This document shows, in pieces, positions 15,359 to 23,829 of a stretch of 64,000 bases of DNA. The DNA is taken from the NCBI GenBank assembly GCA_002315765.1, contig DCIE01000028.1:1-64000 (forward strand), written 5' to 3'. The DNA is from Ruminococcaceae bacterium UBA1734. GTDB lineage: Bacteria; Bacillota; Clostridia; Oscillospirales; Acutalibacteraceae. Numbering within the stretch: position 1 is the first letter of the stretch; each line of letters opens with the position of its first letter. The notes under the pieces are model-generated. The model was not told where the DNA came from. It ran no database searches and was given only the letters and a program-made list of their open reading frames with translations. The translations under genes and the position numbers were made by a program.

Positions 15359-16246
15359 TTAAATCAAATCCATTTCTTTAAGTTTTGATTTTATCAGTTC
15401 TCTGTTTTGTTCGGTAACCGGGAAAAGGGGAAGTCTGCAAGGACCTACATCAAGTCCCATAAGGTTCATAGCTTCCTTTACCGGAATTGGGTTTACATCG
15501 CAGAACATTGCATTCATTATGCCATTTGCCTTGATTTGCATTTCGGTTGCCTTATTCTTATCGCCGTGTAAATAATTCATACACATTTCGTGCATATAGC
15601 CCGGCATTATATTTGAAAGAACCGAAATTACACCGGCACCGCCTAAAGACATAATAGGAACGGTTTGGTCATCGTTACCCGAATAAATATCCAAATCATC
15701 ACCGCAAAGATACTTTGTTTCGGCAACGCTTGATAAATCTCCGTTTGCCTCCTTAACGGCAACAATGTTTTGATGCTTTGCCAACTCCTTGTATGTAGAT
15801 GGCTTTATCTGAACTCCGGTACGGGAGGGAACATTATAAAGAATAATAGGTCTTGAAACCCTGTCGGCAATATAATTATAATGTGCAATAAGTCCGTTTT
15901 GTGAGGTCTTATTATAATAAGGTGCCACCATTAAAAACGCATCGGCACCCACCTTTGCCGCATCTTCACAAAGCTCTACCGAATAAACCGTATCATTACT
16001 TCCCGTTCCGGCAATAATCGGCACTCTGCCGTTTGCTATTTTTGCCGACTCTTCAATTACCTTTACATGCTCGTCATAGCGAAGGGTGGATTTTTCTCCG
16101 GTTGTTCCGCAAATAACCAAAGCATCAACATTGTTTTTTATTTGGTCTTCTACTATTTCCTTAAGTCGTTCCCAATTAACCGTGTAATCCTTATTCATAG
16201 GAGTAATAAGTGCTGTTGCGACTCCCTCAAATACTCTCTTTTTCAT
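15359..16246 (-). CDS. dapA: 4-hydroxy-tetrahydrodipicolinate synthase
   Basis: ATG at 16246 is preferred, with AAAGGG about 11 nt upstream; a GTG four codons earlier is possible. The 295-residue TIM-barrel protein shows GTTGEKSTL (pyruvate loop), LYNVPSRTG (catalytic Tyr) and VAVKEANGD (Schiff-base Lys). It condenses pyruvate with aspartate semialdehyde made by the gene just upstream. The family length is about 290-300. Confidence 0.95.
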   Translation of the reverse strand: MKKRVFEGVATALITPMNKDYTVNWERLKEIVEDQIKNNVDALVICGTTGEKSTLRYDEHVKVIEESAKIANGRVPIIAGTGSNDTVYSVELCEDAAKVGADAFLMVAPYYNKTSQNGLIAHYNYIADRVSRPIILYNVPSRTGVQIKPSTYKELAKHQNIVAVKEANGDLSSVAETKYLCGDDLDIYSGNDDQTVPIMSLGGAGVISVLSNIMPGYMHEMCMNYLHGDKNKATEMQIKANGIMNAMFCDVNPIPVKEAMNLMGLDVGPCRLPLFPVTEQNRELIKSKLKEMDLI

Positions 16247-16282
16247 AAAACTGCACACCCTTTACCGTAAGTATTGTTAATA

Positions 16283-17365
16283 TCAGTCCATATATCCCTT
16301 TGCACAAAGAAGCTCGGCAAGTAAAACTCCGCCACCTGCGGCACCTCTTAATGTATTGTGGGAAAGACAAACAAATTTATAGTCATACTGGCTATCCTCA
16401 CGAAGTCTTCCGCAGGAAATTGCCATTCCGCCCTCTAAATCTCTGTTAAGCTTTGTTTGAGGCATATTATCCTCTTCGAAATAGTTAAGGAACTGCTTTG
16501 GAGCCAACGGAAGTTCTAATGCCTGAGGTTCACCGCTGAAGTTTTTCCAAACATCCAAAATTTCTTCCTTGGAGGGCTTGTTCTTAAATGTTACGAAAAC
16601 TGCCGCCATGTGTCCGTCTGAAACAGGAACACGAAGACACTGCGCAGTAAACTTAGGGCTGGTTGCCGGAACAATCTTTCCGTCTTTAATTTCGCCCCAA
16701 ATCTTTAATGGCTCGATTTCGCTTTTTTCTTCTTCTCCGCCGATATACGGAATAACATTATCTATCATTTCGGGCCATCTTTCAAAGGTTTTACCTGCTC
16801 CGGAAATGGCCTGATATGTGCAAACAAGCACCTTTTCAACACCAAACTTCTTATCAAGTGGGAAAAGCGCCGGAACATAACTTTGAAGGGAACAGTTGGA
16901 TTTAACCGCAACAAAGCCTTTCTTTGTGCCGAGTCTTTCTCTTTGAGCCTTTATTATCTCAATATGGTTGGAATTAAGCTCGGGAATAACCATAGGAACA
17001 TCGGGAGTTTTTCTATTGGCGCTGTTATTAGAAATTACGGGACATTCCTTTTTAGCATACATTTCTTCAAGTGCTAAAATTTCTTCCTTTTTCATATCAA
17101 CGGCACAAAATACAAAATCAACCAAGGAAACAACCTTATCAATATCGGCAGTAGCGTCATAAACATTAAGTTTCTTTAAATTTTCGGGCATTGGGTCTTT
17201 CATAGCCCATCTGCTTCCTACGGCTTCTTCATAGGTTTTTCCGGCACTACGGCTACTTGCCGCAAGGGCGGTAACATTAAACCAAGGATGTTCTGCCAAA
17301 AGCAGTGCGAATCTTTGTCCTACCATTCCGGTAGCACCGATTATTCCCACATTGTATTTTTTCAT
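16283..17365 (-). CDS. asd: Aspartate-semialdehyde dehydrogenase
   Basis: The 360-residue enzyme has GATGMVGQRF at residue 10 and the active-site cysteine in KSNCSLQ. It belongs to the longer archaeal/fungal-like class found in many Clostridia. It reduces aspartyl phosphate to the semialdehyde that feeds DapA. It is the first gene of the lysine/DAP operon, behind the promoter at 17455-17427. Confidence 0.94.
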   Translation of the reverse strand: MKKYNVGIIGATGMVGQRFALLLAEHPWFNVTALAASSRSAGKTYEEAVGSRWAMKDPMPENLKKLNVYDATADIDKVVSLVDFVFCAVDMKKEEILALEEMYAKKECPVISNNSANRKTPDVPMVIPELNSNHIEIIKAQRERLGTKKGFVAVKSNCSLQSYVPALFPLDKKFGVEKVLVCTYQAISGAGKTFERWPEMIDNVIPYIGGEEEKSEIEPLKIWGEIKDGKIVPATSPKFTAQCLRVPVSDGHMAAVFVTFKNKPSKEEILDVWKNFSGEPQALELPLAPKQFLNYFEEDNMPQTKLNRDLEGGMAISCGRLREDSQYDYKFVCLSHNTLRGAAGGGVLLAELLCAKGYMD

Positions 17366-17426
17366 TAGAAAACACCTTCTTTTGAGTTTGAAAATTTAAT
17401 TGCAAAATACAACTAAATAATATATA

Positions 17427-17455
17427 ATAATATCAAATTACTTATAATTTGTCAA
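17427..17455 (-). promoter_or_regulatory. Promoter of asd-dapA-dapB
   Basis: On the minus strand, TTGACA (17455-17450), 17-bp spacer, TATTAT (17432-17427). No lysine riboswitch fits in the short leader (about 60 nt). Confidence 0.7.
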
Positions 17456-17484
17456 TTTTTATTTAAGGAAGTCTATTATATTTT

Positions 17485-18507
17485 ATGAAAACAAGTGATT
17501 TTTATTACAATTTACCCGAAGAGCTTATTGCCCAAACACCTGTTGAGCCGAGAAATTCCTCAAGGCTTTTGGTACTTAATAAGCAATCCGGCGAAACAGA
17601 ACATAAAATTTTTAAGGATTTAAAGGATTACTTAAATCCCGGAGATTGCCTTGTGCTTAACAATACAAGGGTGCTACCTGCAAGACTGTACGGTACAAAA
17701 AAAGACACCGGCGCCATTGTGGAATTTGTCCTTCTAAAGCAAAAGGAACTTCTCGTTTGGGAGGTTTTGGCAGGTCCGGGCAAAAAAGCAAAGGTAGGAA
17801 CATTTTTTACCTTCAGTGATGACCTTTCCTGCGAAGTAACAGAGGTTTTGCCGGACGGAAACAGGATAATAAAATTTTCCTGCAAAGGAGAGTTTTTCTC
17901 GGTGCTTGACAAGGTAGGTCAAATGCCACTTCCGCCTTATATAAAGGAAAAACTGCAAAATAAAGAAAGATATCAAACGGTTTATTCAAAAGAATTAGGC
18001 TCGGCGGCGGCTCCCACGGCAGGACTTCATTTTACAAATGAAATGTTGGAAGAACTTAAAAATACCGGCATTGATATCGCTTATGTTACCCTCCATGTGG
18101 GACTCGGCACATTTAGACCCGTTAAGGTTGAAGAAATTACCGAGCATCATATGCACACCGAGCATTATTCCATCTCAAAAGAAACAGCCGATAAAATTAA
18201 CAACACCAAGAAAAACGGCGGTCGGGTTATTTGCGTAGGCACTACAAGCTGTCGTACGGTGGAAAGTGCTATGCAAAAGTTCGGGGAAATTAAAGAATGT
18301 TCCGATGATACAAGCATTTTTATATACCCCGGCTATGAGTTTAAGTGTATGGATGGTCTTGTAACCAACTTCCACCTCCCCGAAAGTACGCTTATTATGT
18401 TGGTTTCGGCTTTTGCAGGTTACGACAACACAATGAACGCATATAAAATCGCCGTTGAAGAAAAGTATAGGTTTTTCAGTTTCGGTGATGCGATGATGAT
18501 TTTGTGA
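17485..18507 (+). CDS. queA: tRNA preQ1(34) S-adenosylmethionine ribosyltransferase-isomerase
   Basis: The 340-residue protein begins MKTSDFYYNLPEELIAQTP. It contains GAIVEFVLL, the SAAAPTAGLHFT block, LHVGLGTFRPV and the C-terminal YRFFSFGDAMMIL. It adds the ribosyl moiety of SAM to preQ1 in tRNA, forming epoxyqueuosine. The next pathway gene, tgt, lies downstream, but two toxin-antitoxin cassettes have come between them. Diverged copies of the queA 3' end follow each cassette. Confidence 0.95.
   Translation: MKTSDFYYNLPEELIAQTPVEPRNSSRLLVLNKQSGETEHKIFKDLKDYLNPGDCLVLNNTRVLPARLYGTKKDTGAIVEFVLLKQKELLVWEVLAGPGKKAKVGTFFTFSDDLSCEVTEVLPDGNRIIKFSCKGEFFSVLDKVGQMPLPPYIKEKLQNKERYQTVYSKELGSAAAPTAGLHFTNEMLEELKNTGIDIAYVTLHVGLGTFRPVKVEEITEHHMHTEHYSISKETADKINNTKKNGGRVICVGTTSCRTVESAMQKFGEIKECSDDTSIFIYPGYEFKCMDGLVTNFHLPESTLIMLVSAFAGYDNTMNAYKIAVEEKYRFFSFGDAMMIL
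18478..18507 (+). repeat. queA 3'-end repeat, copy 1 (native)
   Basis: The last ten codons of queA (AGT TTC GGT GAT GCG ATG ATG ATT TTG TGA) encode SFGDAMMIL-stop. The same segment recurs at 19454-19483 and, more diverged, at 20135-20170. Confidence 0.75.
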
Positions 18508-18649
18508 TTTTGGCACAATTTTTTAATAATTGCCGTATAAATTATACATATCACTAATTTAGGTAAATATTTTACCGCTTGGTAATGCTTTTATCAGTAT
18601 AGGGTGAGGTTGCTTACCATATAAGAAAACATTATTTTTTAAAAACCCA

Positions 18650-18678
18650 TTGACATAATCACGGTACCGTGATATATT
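18650..18678 (+). promoter_or_regulatory. Promoter with palindromic operator of DUF4160/DUF2442 cassette
   Basis: TTGACA (18650-18655), 17-bp spacer, TATATT (18673-18678). The spacer contains the perfect 14-bp palindrome TCACGGTACCGTGA (18659-18672), ideally placed for autorepression by the HTH-containing partner protein. Confidence 0.72.
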
Positions 18679-18707
18679 ATAACTGAAGAAATAAAGGAGT
18701 GATGGCA

Positions 18708-18962
18708 ATGCCTGTTTTATCAAGATTTTATGGGATAATTATAAGAATGTATTTCTTACAAAAGGAGCATAATCCACCACATATTCACGCTATTTACAAC
18801 GAAGATATGGCGGCAATTGATTTTATAACGGGTGATGTTTTGGAGGGGTATTTACCGCCGAAAGCACTTTCGCTTGTTCGTGAGTGGATTTCTGTCCATA
18901 GAGATGAATTAAAAGAAGTATGGGAAACACAGAGTTTTAAAGACATTGCACCACTTGAATAA
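18708..18962 (+). CDS. DUF4160 protein (putative toxin-antitoxin partner)
   Basis: ATG at 18708 is chosen: AAAGGAG lies 8 nt upstream and the product MPVLSRFYGIIIRMYF matches the usual DUF4160 N-terminus. The 84-residue protein has the family core HNPPHIHAIYNEDMAAIDF, GDVLEGYLPPKAL and VREWISVHRDELKEVW. DUF4160 genes are commonly paired with DUF2442 genes, as here (18 nt apart). The pair is regarded as a putative toxin-antitoxin system, but its biochemical activity is not established to my knowledge. Confidence 0.85.
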   Translation: MPVLSRFYGIIIRMYFLQKEHNPPHIHAIYNEDMAAIDFITGDVLEGYLPPKALSLVREWISVHRDELKEVWETQSFKDIAPLE

Positions 18963-18980
18963 AGACGAGGAGGCTTTGAT

Positions 18981-19421
18981 ATGTTCCATAAAATTAAAAG
19001 TGTTGTGCCTCTTTCGGATTACAGATTAAGTGTTCAGTTTTCCGAAGGTATAACAAAGATTTATGATATTTCACCCTTGTTTGAAAGAATATCAATCTTC
19101 AAAGCCTTAAAGGTAACGCAAGGGTTGTTTGCTGATGTGTCCGTTGATGTAGGCGGACACGGTATTGTTTGGAATGATGAAATTGATTTGTCGTGTGATG
19201 AATTATGGGAAAACGGCAAAGAAATAGAAACTCCTTTTGATGGACTAATGTCTTTCGGTGATGCTTCTGAACTTTGGGGGTTGAATGAAAGTACGCTGCG
19301 AAAGGCAATTGCATACGGCAAGCTGAAAAACGGTATAGATGTATGTAAATTTGGAAAACAGTGGGTTGTCTCTGCCGAAGCTATGCAAAGGGAATACGGT
19401 CAAAACGGCCGTAGAATATAA
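18981..19421 (+). CDS. DUF2442 protein with C-terminal helix-turn-helix
   Basis: The 146-residue protein has a DUF2442 domain at about 1-80 (VVPLSDYRLSVQFSEGITKI, IVWNDEIDLSCDELWENG). A MerR/excisionase-like HTH follows at about 92-140 (ASELWGLNESTLRKAIAYGK then FGKQWVVSAEAMQREYG). The HTH makes it the likely DNA-binding antitoxin and autoregulator, with TCACGGTACCGTGA upstream as candidate operator. AGGAGG precedes the ATG. Its partner is the DUF4160 gene upstream. Confidence 0.82.
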   Translation: MFHKIKSVVPLSDYRLSVQFSEGITKIYDISPLFERISIFKALKVTQGLFADVSVDVGGHGIVWNDEIDLSCDELWENGKEIETPFDGLMSFGDASELWGLNESTLRKAIAYGKLKNGIDVCKFGKQWVVSAEAMQREYGQNGRRI

Positions 19422-19453
19422 GATTGCCGGTCGGTAAAATCTTATAAACCGTG

Positions 19454-19483
19454 AGTATCGGCGATGCGATGATGATTATATGA
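19454..19483 (+). repeat. queA 3'-end repeat, copy 2
   Basis: AGT ATC GGC GAT GCG ATG ATG ATT ATA TGA encodes SIGDAMMII-stop, nearly identical to the queA C-terminus. It is preceded by TTATAAACCGT, which also precedes copy 3. It marks the downstream edge of the DUF4160/DUF2442 cassette. Confidence 0.7.
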
Positions 19484-19510
19484 AAATAATAGAAATTTAA
19501 TAGAAGTTTA

Positions 19511-19539
19511 TTGACATTTGATATATAATTGCATATAAT
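19511..19539 (+). promoter_or_regulatory. Promoter of RelB/YafQ cassette
   Basis: TTGACA (19511-19516), 17-bp spacer, TATAAT (19534-19539): perfect consensus. Confidence 0.78.
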
Positions 19540-19571
19540 ATTATTAGAAGAAATTGAAAGGTGAATTTATT

Positions 19572-19844
19572 ATGGCTCAAACTAATGTAAATATTCGCAT
19601 GGATGAATCAACAAAATTGGCTTTTGATAAATTTTGCAGCGAAATAGGATTGTCGGTAAGTTCGGCGTTTAATATTTTTGCAAGAACAGTTGTAAGAGAA
19701 CAGCGGATACCATTCGAATTGACTACAGAAATTCCTAATCAAGAAACAAAAACAGCAATTGAAAATGTCAAAAAAGGTATCGGACTCAGTAAAGACTTTC
19801 ATTCCGTCGCAGAATTGATGGAGGACCTTTATGCTGACGATTAG
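19572..19844 (+). CDS. RelB/DinJ-family antitoxin
   Basis: ATG at 19572 gives 90 residues starting MAQTNVNIRMDESTKLAFDK, the ribbon-helix-helix DNA-binding N-terminus of DinJ/RelB. IGLSVSSAFNIFARTVVRE and the C-terminal toxin-neutralising tail follow. It overlaps the toxin start by 14 nt (usual antitoxin-first order) and would repress its own consensus promoter. The antitoxin is intact, while the toxin frame downstream is broken. Confidence 0.88.
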   Translation: MAQTNVNIRMDESTKLAFDKFCSEIGLSVSSAFNIFARTVVREQRIPFELTTEIPNQETKTAIENVKKGIGLSKDFHSVAELMEDLYADD

Positions 19845-20102
19845 GTATGAAACCTCATTCAAAAAAGATTTTAAGCGTATCGTAAAAAGAGGATATGATA
19901 TTCGTCTGCTCGAAGAAGTTATCGAAATATTAGCATCAGGCAATTCCTTGCCTGAAAACTATAAAGACCATAATCTTATCGGAGATTATAAGGATTGCCG
20001 TGAATGTCATATTACTCCCGATTGGTTTTAATTTATCAAATTGACGGCAAGGAATTGATACTGTATTTAACAAGAACCGGCTCACATAGTGATTTGTTTT
20101 AG
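19831..20102 (+). pseudogene. YafQ/RelE-family toxin, frameshifted
   Basis: The first 66 codons (to TAA at 20029-20031) give a normal YafQ-type mRNA interferase start ending DYKDCRECHITPDWF. In the next frame the protein continues seamlessly as LIYQIDGKELILYLTRTGSH then SDLF, with stop TAG at 20100-20102. A single extra T in the run after GATTGG explains the break. The missing tail carries the RTGSHSDLF motif, whose histidine is catalytic in YafQ, so the toxin is predicted inactive unless the frameshift is a sequencing error or is bypassed. Confidence 0.85.
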
Positions 20103-20134
20103 TGTTATCGATAGGTAGTGTTTTATAAACCGTC

Positions 20135-20170
20135 AACGTCGGCGATGCTATGGTTATTATTCAAATATAG
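20135..20170 (+). repeat. queA 3'-end repeat, copy 3 (diverged)
   Basis: GTC GGC GAT GCT ATG GTT ATT ATT encodes VGDAMVII, preceded like copy 2 by TTATAAACCGT. It marks the downstream edge of the RelB/YafQ cassette. Confidence 0.55.
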
Positions 20171-20174
20171 GAGA

Positions 20175-20328
20175 AAGTTTGAAAGATAAATCTTCCAAAC
20201 TTTAAAAATTATAACGGCGCCGTTTTTCTCGCCTCTTACGAGGCAACCGAAAAACATGGCATATTATGACCATTCCTTTCATTGGTCATTTGTGCCTTGT
20301 AGCGAAGCGAAAAGGAATGGTCATAAAT
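20175..20328 (+). repeat. Three-hairpin start-codon-linked repeat element, copy A (tgt)
   Basis: This 154-nt element is shared with 45394-45547 and 46519-46669. Hairpin 1 is AAGTTTGAAAGAT/TCTTCCAAACTT. Hairpin 2 is GCCGTTTTTC/GAAAAACATGGC with inner GCCTC/GAGGC. Hairpin 3 is TATGACCATTCCTTTC/GAAAAGGAATGGTCATA. It ends immediately before the tgt ATG, and AAGGA in the 3' arm of hairpin 3 is the only visible ribosome-binding site. No transposase is encoded. It may be a MITE that brings a 5'UTR, or a structured cis-regulator. Confidence 0.85.
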
Positions 20329-21459
20329 ATGTATAAACTTTTAAAAGAAGAAAAGGGTGCCAGAAGGGGAGAATTTGTTACCAATCGTGGCACAGTACAG
20401 ACACCGGCTTTTATGAATGTTGCCACTGCCGGTGCAATAAAGGGTGCTGTTTCAGCCGAAGATTTAAAAGAACTTGGCTGTCAGGTTATGCTTTCAAACA
20501 CCTATCATCTTCATGTAAGACCGGGGGATGAGGTCGTTCGTGCCTGTGGTGGGCTTCATAAGTTTACTACCTGGGATGGTCCGATTTTAACCGACAGTGG
20601 CGGTTTTCAGGTTTTTTCCCTTGCAAAGCTTCGCCATATTGAAGAAGAGGGAGTTACATTCCAAAGTCATGTTGACGGCAGAAGGATTTTTATGGGCCCC
20701 GAAGAAAGTATGCAAATTCAGTCTAATTTAGGCTCAACTATTGCTATGGCATTTGATGAATGTGTGGAAAATCCGGCACAGTATTCTTATGCTAAGGATT
20801 CCTGCAAAAGGACAACAAGATGGCTTTCCCGTTGCAAGGATAAAATGGCAGAGCTTAATTCGCTGGAAACAACCGTAAATCCGGAACAAATGCTTTTCGG
20901 CATTAATCAGGGCTGTACATATAACGACCTTCGTATAGAGCATATGAAAGAAATCGCCGAGCTTGACCTTGACGGTTATGCTGTAGGCGGTCTTGCGGTT
21001 GGAGAGCCTACTGAGGTTATGTATGATGTTTTAGAGCATGTAACTCCGGTTATGCCGAAAAATAAAATCAGATATTTAATGGGTGTGGGAACGCCTCTTA
21101 ATATTCTTAATGCCGTTGAACGCGGTATTGACCTTTTTGACTGCGTTATGCCAAGCCGAAATGCAAGGCACGGACATTTATTTACATCTAAGGGTATAAT
21201 CAATATCAATAACAAAAAGTATGAATATGATATGACACCTATTGACGAAAACTGCGGTTGTCCTGTTTGCCAAAGATACAGCAAGGCTTATATAAGACAT
21301 CTCCTTAAAAGTACCGAAATGCTTTCCCAAAGGCTTCTTGTAATGCATAACCTTTGGTTTTATAATCATCTTATGGAAGACATACGAAAGGCTTTAGATG
21401 AGGATAGATTTGCCCAGTTTAAAAAGGAAAAGGAACAAATTTACGGAAATAGGATATAA
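20329..21459 (+). CDS. tgt: tRNA-guanine(34) transglycosylase
   Basis: The start is ATG at 20329 (MYKLLKEEKGARRG); an open frame continues 21 codons upstream through the repeat element but is not part of the conserved protein. The 376-residue TIM barrel has LTDSGGFQVFSLAKLR (catalytic Asp), the second Asp in GIDLFDCVMPSRNARHG, and the zinc site CGCPVCQRYSKAYIRHL. It exchanges guanine-34 for preQ1 in tRNAs for Asn, Asp, His and Tyr. It works with queA upstream. Confidence 0.95.
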   Translation: MYKLLKEEKGARRGEFVTNRGTVQTPAFMNVATAGAIKGAVSAEDLKELGCQVMLSNTYHLHVRPGDEVVRACGGLHKFTTWDGPILTDSGGFQVFSLAKLRHIEEEGVTFQSHVDGRRIFMGPEESMQIQSNLGSTIAMAFDECVENPAQYSYAKDSCKRTTRWLSRCKDKMAELNSLETTVNPEQMLFGINQGCTYNDLRIEHMKEIAELDLDGYAVGGLAVGEPTEVMYDVLEHVTPVMPKNKIRYLMGVGTPLNILNAVERGIDLFDCVMPSRNARHGHLFTSKGIININNKKYEYDMTPIDENCGCPVCQRYSKAYIRHLLKSTEMLSQRLLVMHNLWFYNHLMEDIRKALDEDRFAQFKKEKEQIYGNRI

Positions 21460-21493
21460 AATATTTCATAGAAAGGCACAATAAACAATCGTT

Positions 21494-23818
21494 ATGAAAC
21501 ATAATAGAATTACGAAAAGCATTTTAGCTATTCTTCTCTCGGTAATTATCATTTTTGGTATCATACCGATAAATAGCATTTCAACCTATGCTGCAATAAG
21601 CGGAATAGAGAAAAGGATTGAAAAGGCTCGTTCTACATTCCCTAACAAAAAATATTGGAATCATTACACTAATTCTAATCATAATTCAAAAGGTGTCTAC
21701 GGTTCATGTGTTAATGAAAAATGTAATAATCCAAGCGGGGTTACAAACCACCCCTGTTCAAACGCATCCAGCACAGCTCACGCTCCGAGTTCCGGTGTTG
21801 GAGAATATTCTTGTAATCATTTTGACGGAGCAATACAGTGTTTAGGGTTTGCCAAACGAATTTTTTATGAAATATTTGAAGTAAATGTCGGTTCAAAGGA
21901 TAGTGGGCGTTGCTTTGATATAAACAATGTAAAAATAGGAGATTTTATCAAAATAAAAAACAAAACCCACTATGCTGTTGTGATTTCAAGAAACGGAAAT
22001 AAAATAACTATCGTTGAGGCAAACCATAATAATGCCTGTCAGATTAATTGGGACAGAGAATTAACAGTAAGTGATATTGATTGGTATAAACATGCTAAAA
22101 ATTATGACTCTATCAATCATACTTGTGAATTTAATAAAATTTGCTACGAAACTGCACATCCGCATAAAAAATACCTGCTTTGTGAATGCGGAGAAAAATC
22201 TTATACCAAAGAGACTAAAATAGTTAAGACTTGCACAAAATGTCAACCAAATCTCACCGTAAAGGCAACAGATGAGTTGTGTAAAACATCTTTTGAGTGG
22301 ACTGATACCGAAACTGCGGAAAAATATAATCTAACCGTATTAGACTCAAAATCAAAAAGCGTTTATTCAAATAGTAATTTAAAAAACACCAGTATTTCTT
22401 TTAAACTGAAACCCGGTACATATTCGGCGTATGTTACTGCCGAAAAAGGAAAATTCGGTAAAAACTACTATGTTTTTATACTAAGTCCAAAGATAAAATT
22501 TACAGTAAAAAAACATAGCTCGGATTACAGTAATCATAAAGTTTCCAATACAAAAAAATATGTTAAATCAAAGGCCACCTGTAATAAAGATGCGGTGTAT
22601 TATCAAACATGTTCGCTGTGCAACAAAAAATTAAAAACCACTTGGACCGATAAGAACTCGCATACAAAAGTTTCTCATTCGGGAGGAACGGCAACCTGTA
22701 TAAAAAAAGCCAAGTGTAGGATTTGCAAAAAAGAATACGGCTCATTTAAAGCACATAGTTACAAACCTTATTCTACCACAAAAGCCACCCTTACAAAAAA
22801 CGGAAAAGTAAAATATAAATGCAAGACCTGTGGAGAATCTAAATCTTCAGCAATATACAGTCCAAAAACCTTTAAACTTTCTGCAACAACATACACATAT
22901 AACGGAAAAGTTAAAAAGCCTCCGTTAACCATAAAGGATAGCAAGGGTAAGCTTATATCAAGCAATTGCTATACAGTTGTGTATTCATCAGGACAGAAAA
23001 ATGTAGGTACATATAAAGTAACGATAAAATTCAAAAAGAATTATTCCGGTTCTAAATCACTTTCCTTTAAAATCATTCCTCCAAGTACCGCAATTAGTAA
23101 TGTAATTCAATATGCAAAAGGGTTTTTGATAAAGTGGAGAAAAGCAAATCAAGTTAATGGATACGAAATTTGTTATTCGTATTTCCCAAATTTCAAAAAT
23201 GCGAAAACGGTAGTTATTAAAAATCCAAATACTGCTTCACATACAATTTTTAATCTTTCCACTGATAAAACCTACTATGTGAAAATAAGAACATATAAAA
23301 ATGTTGGCAAGACAAAATTTTATTCTGCCTGGAGTGAAAATAAGAGCATCAGTATTAAGGACTGTATTATAAACACTAACAATTTTGGTAAACTTGTTGA
23401 AAAATGGAATACATACTATAGTTATGGTATTTGTTGTAATCTTAAGGACTCCACCGACTTTATGTTTAATCATCTTACGGCACATCAACAAGACTGGGTA
23501 TTCAAAGTGTTAGAATGCACTTGTTGTCATACCATAAAAGAAGCTATGAACCATACTTCCTTTTACCTATTAGATACGGTTTCGTCTTCAAGTGAAGCTT
23601 TGATGCAATACAAAAATAAGACTTATGCCTTAGTGGGTGCGAGAGGTATTAGTAGTGCAGAAACGGAAAATATAACCGTTAAAAACGCAGGCAAAGATAA
23701 ATACTATATATACACGGATTATTATGCAGATTGGGATTGCGAAAGGGCATATACGGCAAAATTCACGGTAATAAAAACCAATGGATATTATGTAATTAGT
23801 AATTTTAGCATATTGTAA
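21494..23818 (+). CDS. Large secreted protein: CHAP-like peptidase, Cys-pair repeats, fibronectin-III domain
   Basis: The 774-residue protein has a signal peptide (about 1-34, ending STYAA). Residues 100-190 look like a CHAP/papain-type amidase with Cys116 (IQCLGFAKRIF) and His159 (IKIKNKTHYAVVISRNG). A cysteine-rich middle follows, with CNKDAVYYQTCSLCNKKL and CIKKAKCRICKKEYG units resembling zinc-ribbon-like repeats of gut Clostridia surface proteins. A fibronectin-III-like domain lies near 535-620 (FLIKWRKANQVNGYEICYSY). The C-terminal ~150 residues are unassigned. No sortase motif is visible. The likely role is extracellular cell-wall or host-polymer processing. The ribosome-binding site is weak. 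Confidence 0.72.
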   Translation: MKHNRITKSILAILLSVIIIFGIIPINSISTYAAISGIEKRIEKARSTFPNKKYWNHYTNSNHNSKGVYGSCVNEKCNNPSGVTNHPCSNASSTAHAPSSGVGEYSCNHFDGAIQCLGFAKRIFYEIFEVNVGSKDSGRCFDINNVKIGDFIKIKNKTHYAVVISRNGNKITIVEANHNNACQINWDRELTVSDIDWYKHAKNYDSINHTCEFNKICYETAHPHKKYLLCECGEKSYTKETKIVKTCTKCQPNLTVKATDELCKTSFEWTDTETAEKYNLTVLDSKSKSVYSNSNLKNTSISFKLKPGTYSAYVTAEKGKFGKNYYVFILSPKIKFTVKKHSSDYSNHKVSNTKKYVKSKATCNKDAVYYQTCSLCNKKLKTTWTDKNSHTKVSHSGGTATCIKKAKCRICKKEYGSFKAHSYKPYSTTKATLTKNGKVKYKCKTCGESKSSAIYSPKTFKLSATTYTYNGKVKKPPLTIKDSKGKLISSNCYTVVYSSGQKNVGTYKVTIKFKKNYSGSKSLSFKIIPPSTAISNVIQYAKGFLIKWRKANQVNGYEICYSYFPNFKNAKTVVIKNPNTASHTIFNLSTDKTYYVKIRTYKNVGKTKFYSAWSENKSISIKDCIINTNNFGKLVEKWNTYYSYGICCNLKDSTDFMFNHLTAHQQDWVFKVLECTCCHTIKEAMNHTSFYLLDTVSSSSEALMQYKNKTYALVGARGISSAETENITVKNAGKDKYYIYTDYYADWDCERAYTAKFTVIKTNGYYVISNFSIL

Positions 23819-23829
23819 ATTATTTCTTG

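Noticed and set aside
20029..20031. Reading the 66-codon frame as a complete mini-toxin
   Set aside because: The rest of a YafQ-type protein, including RTGSHSDLF, continues in the next frame, so a frameshift is the simpler explanation.
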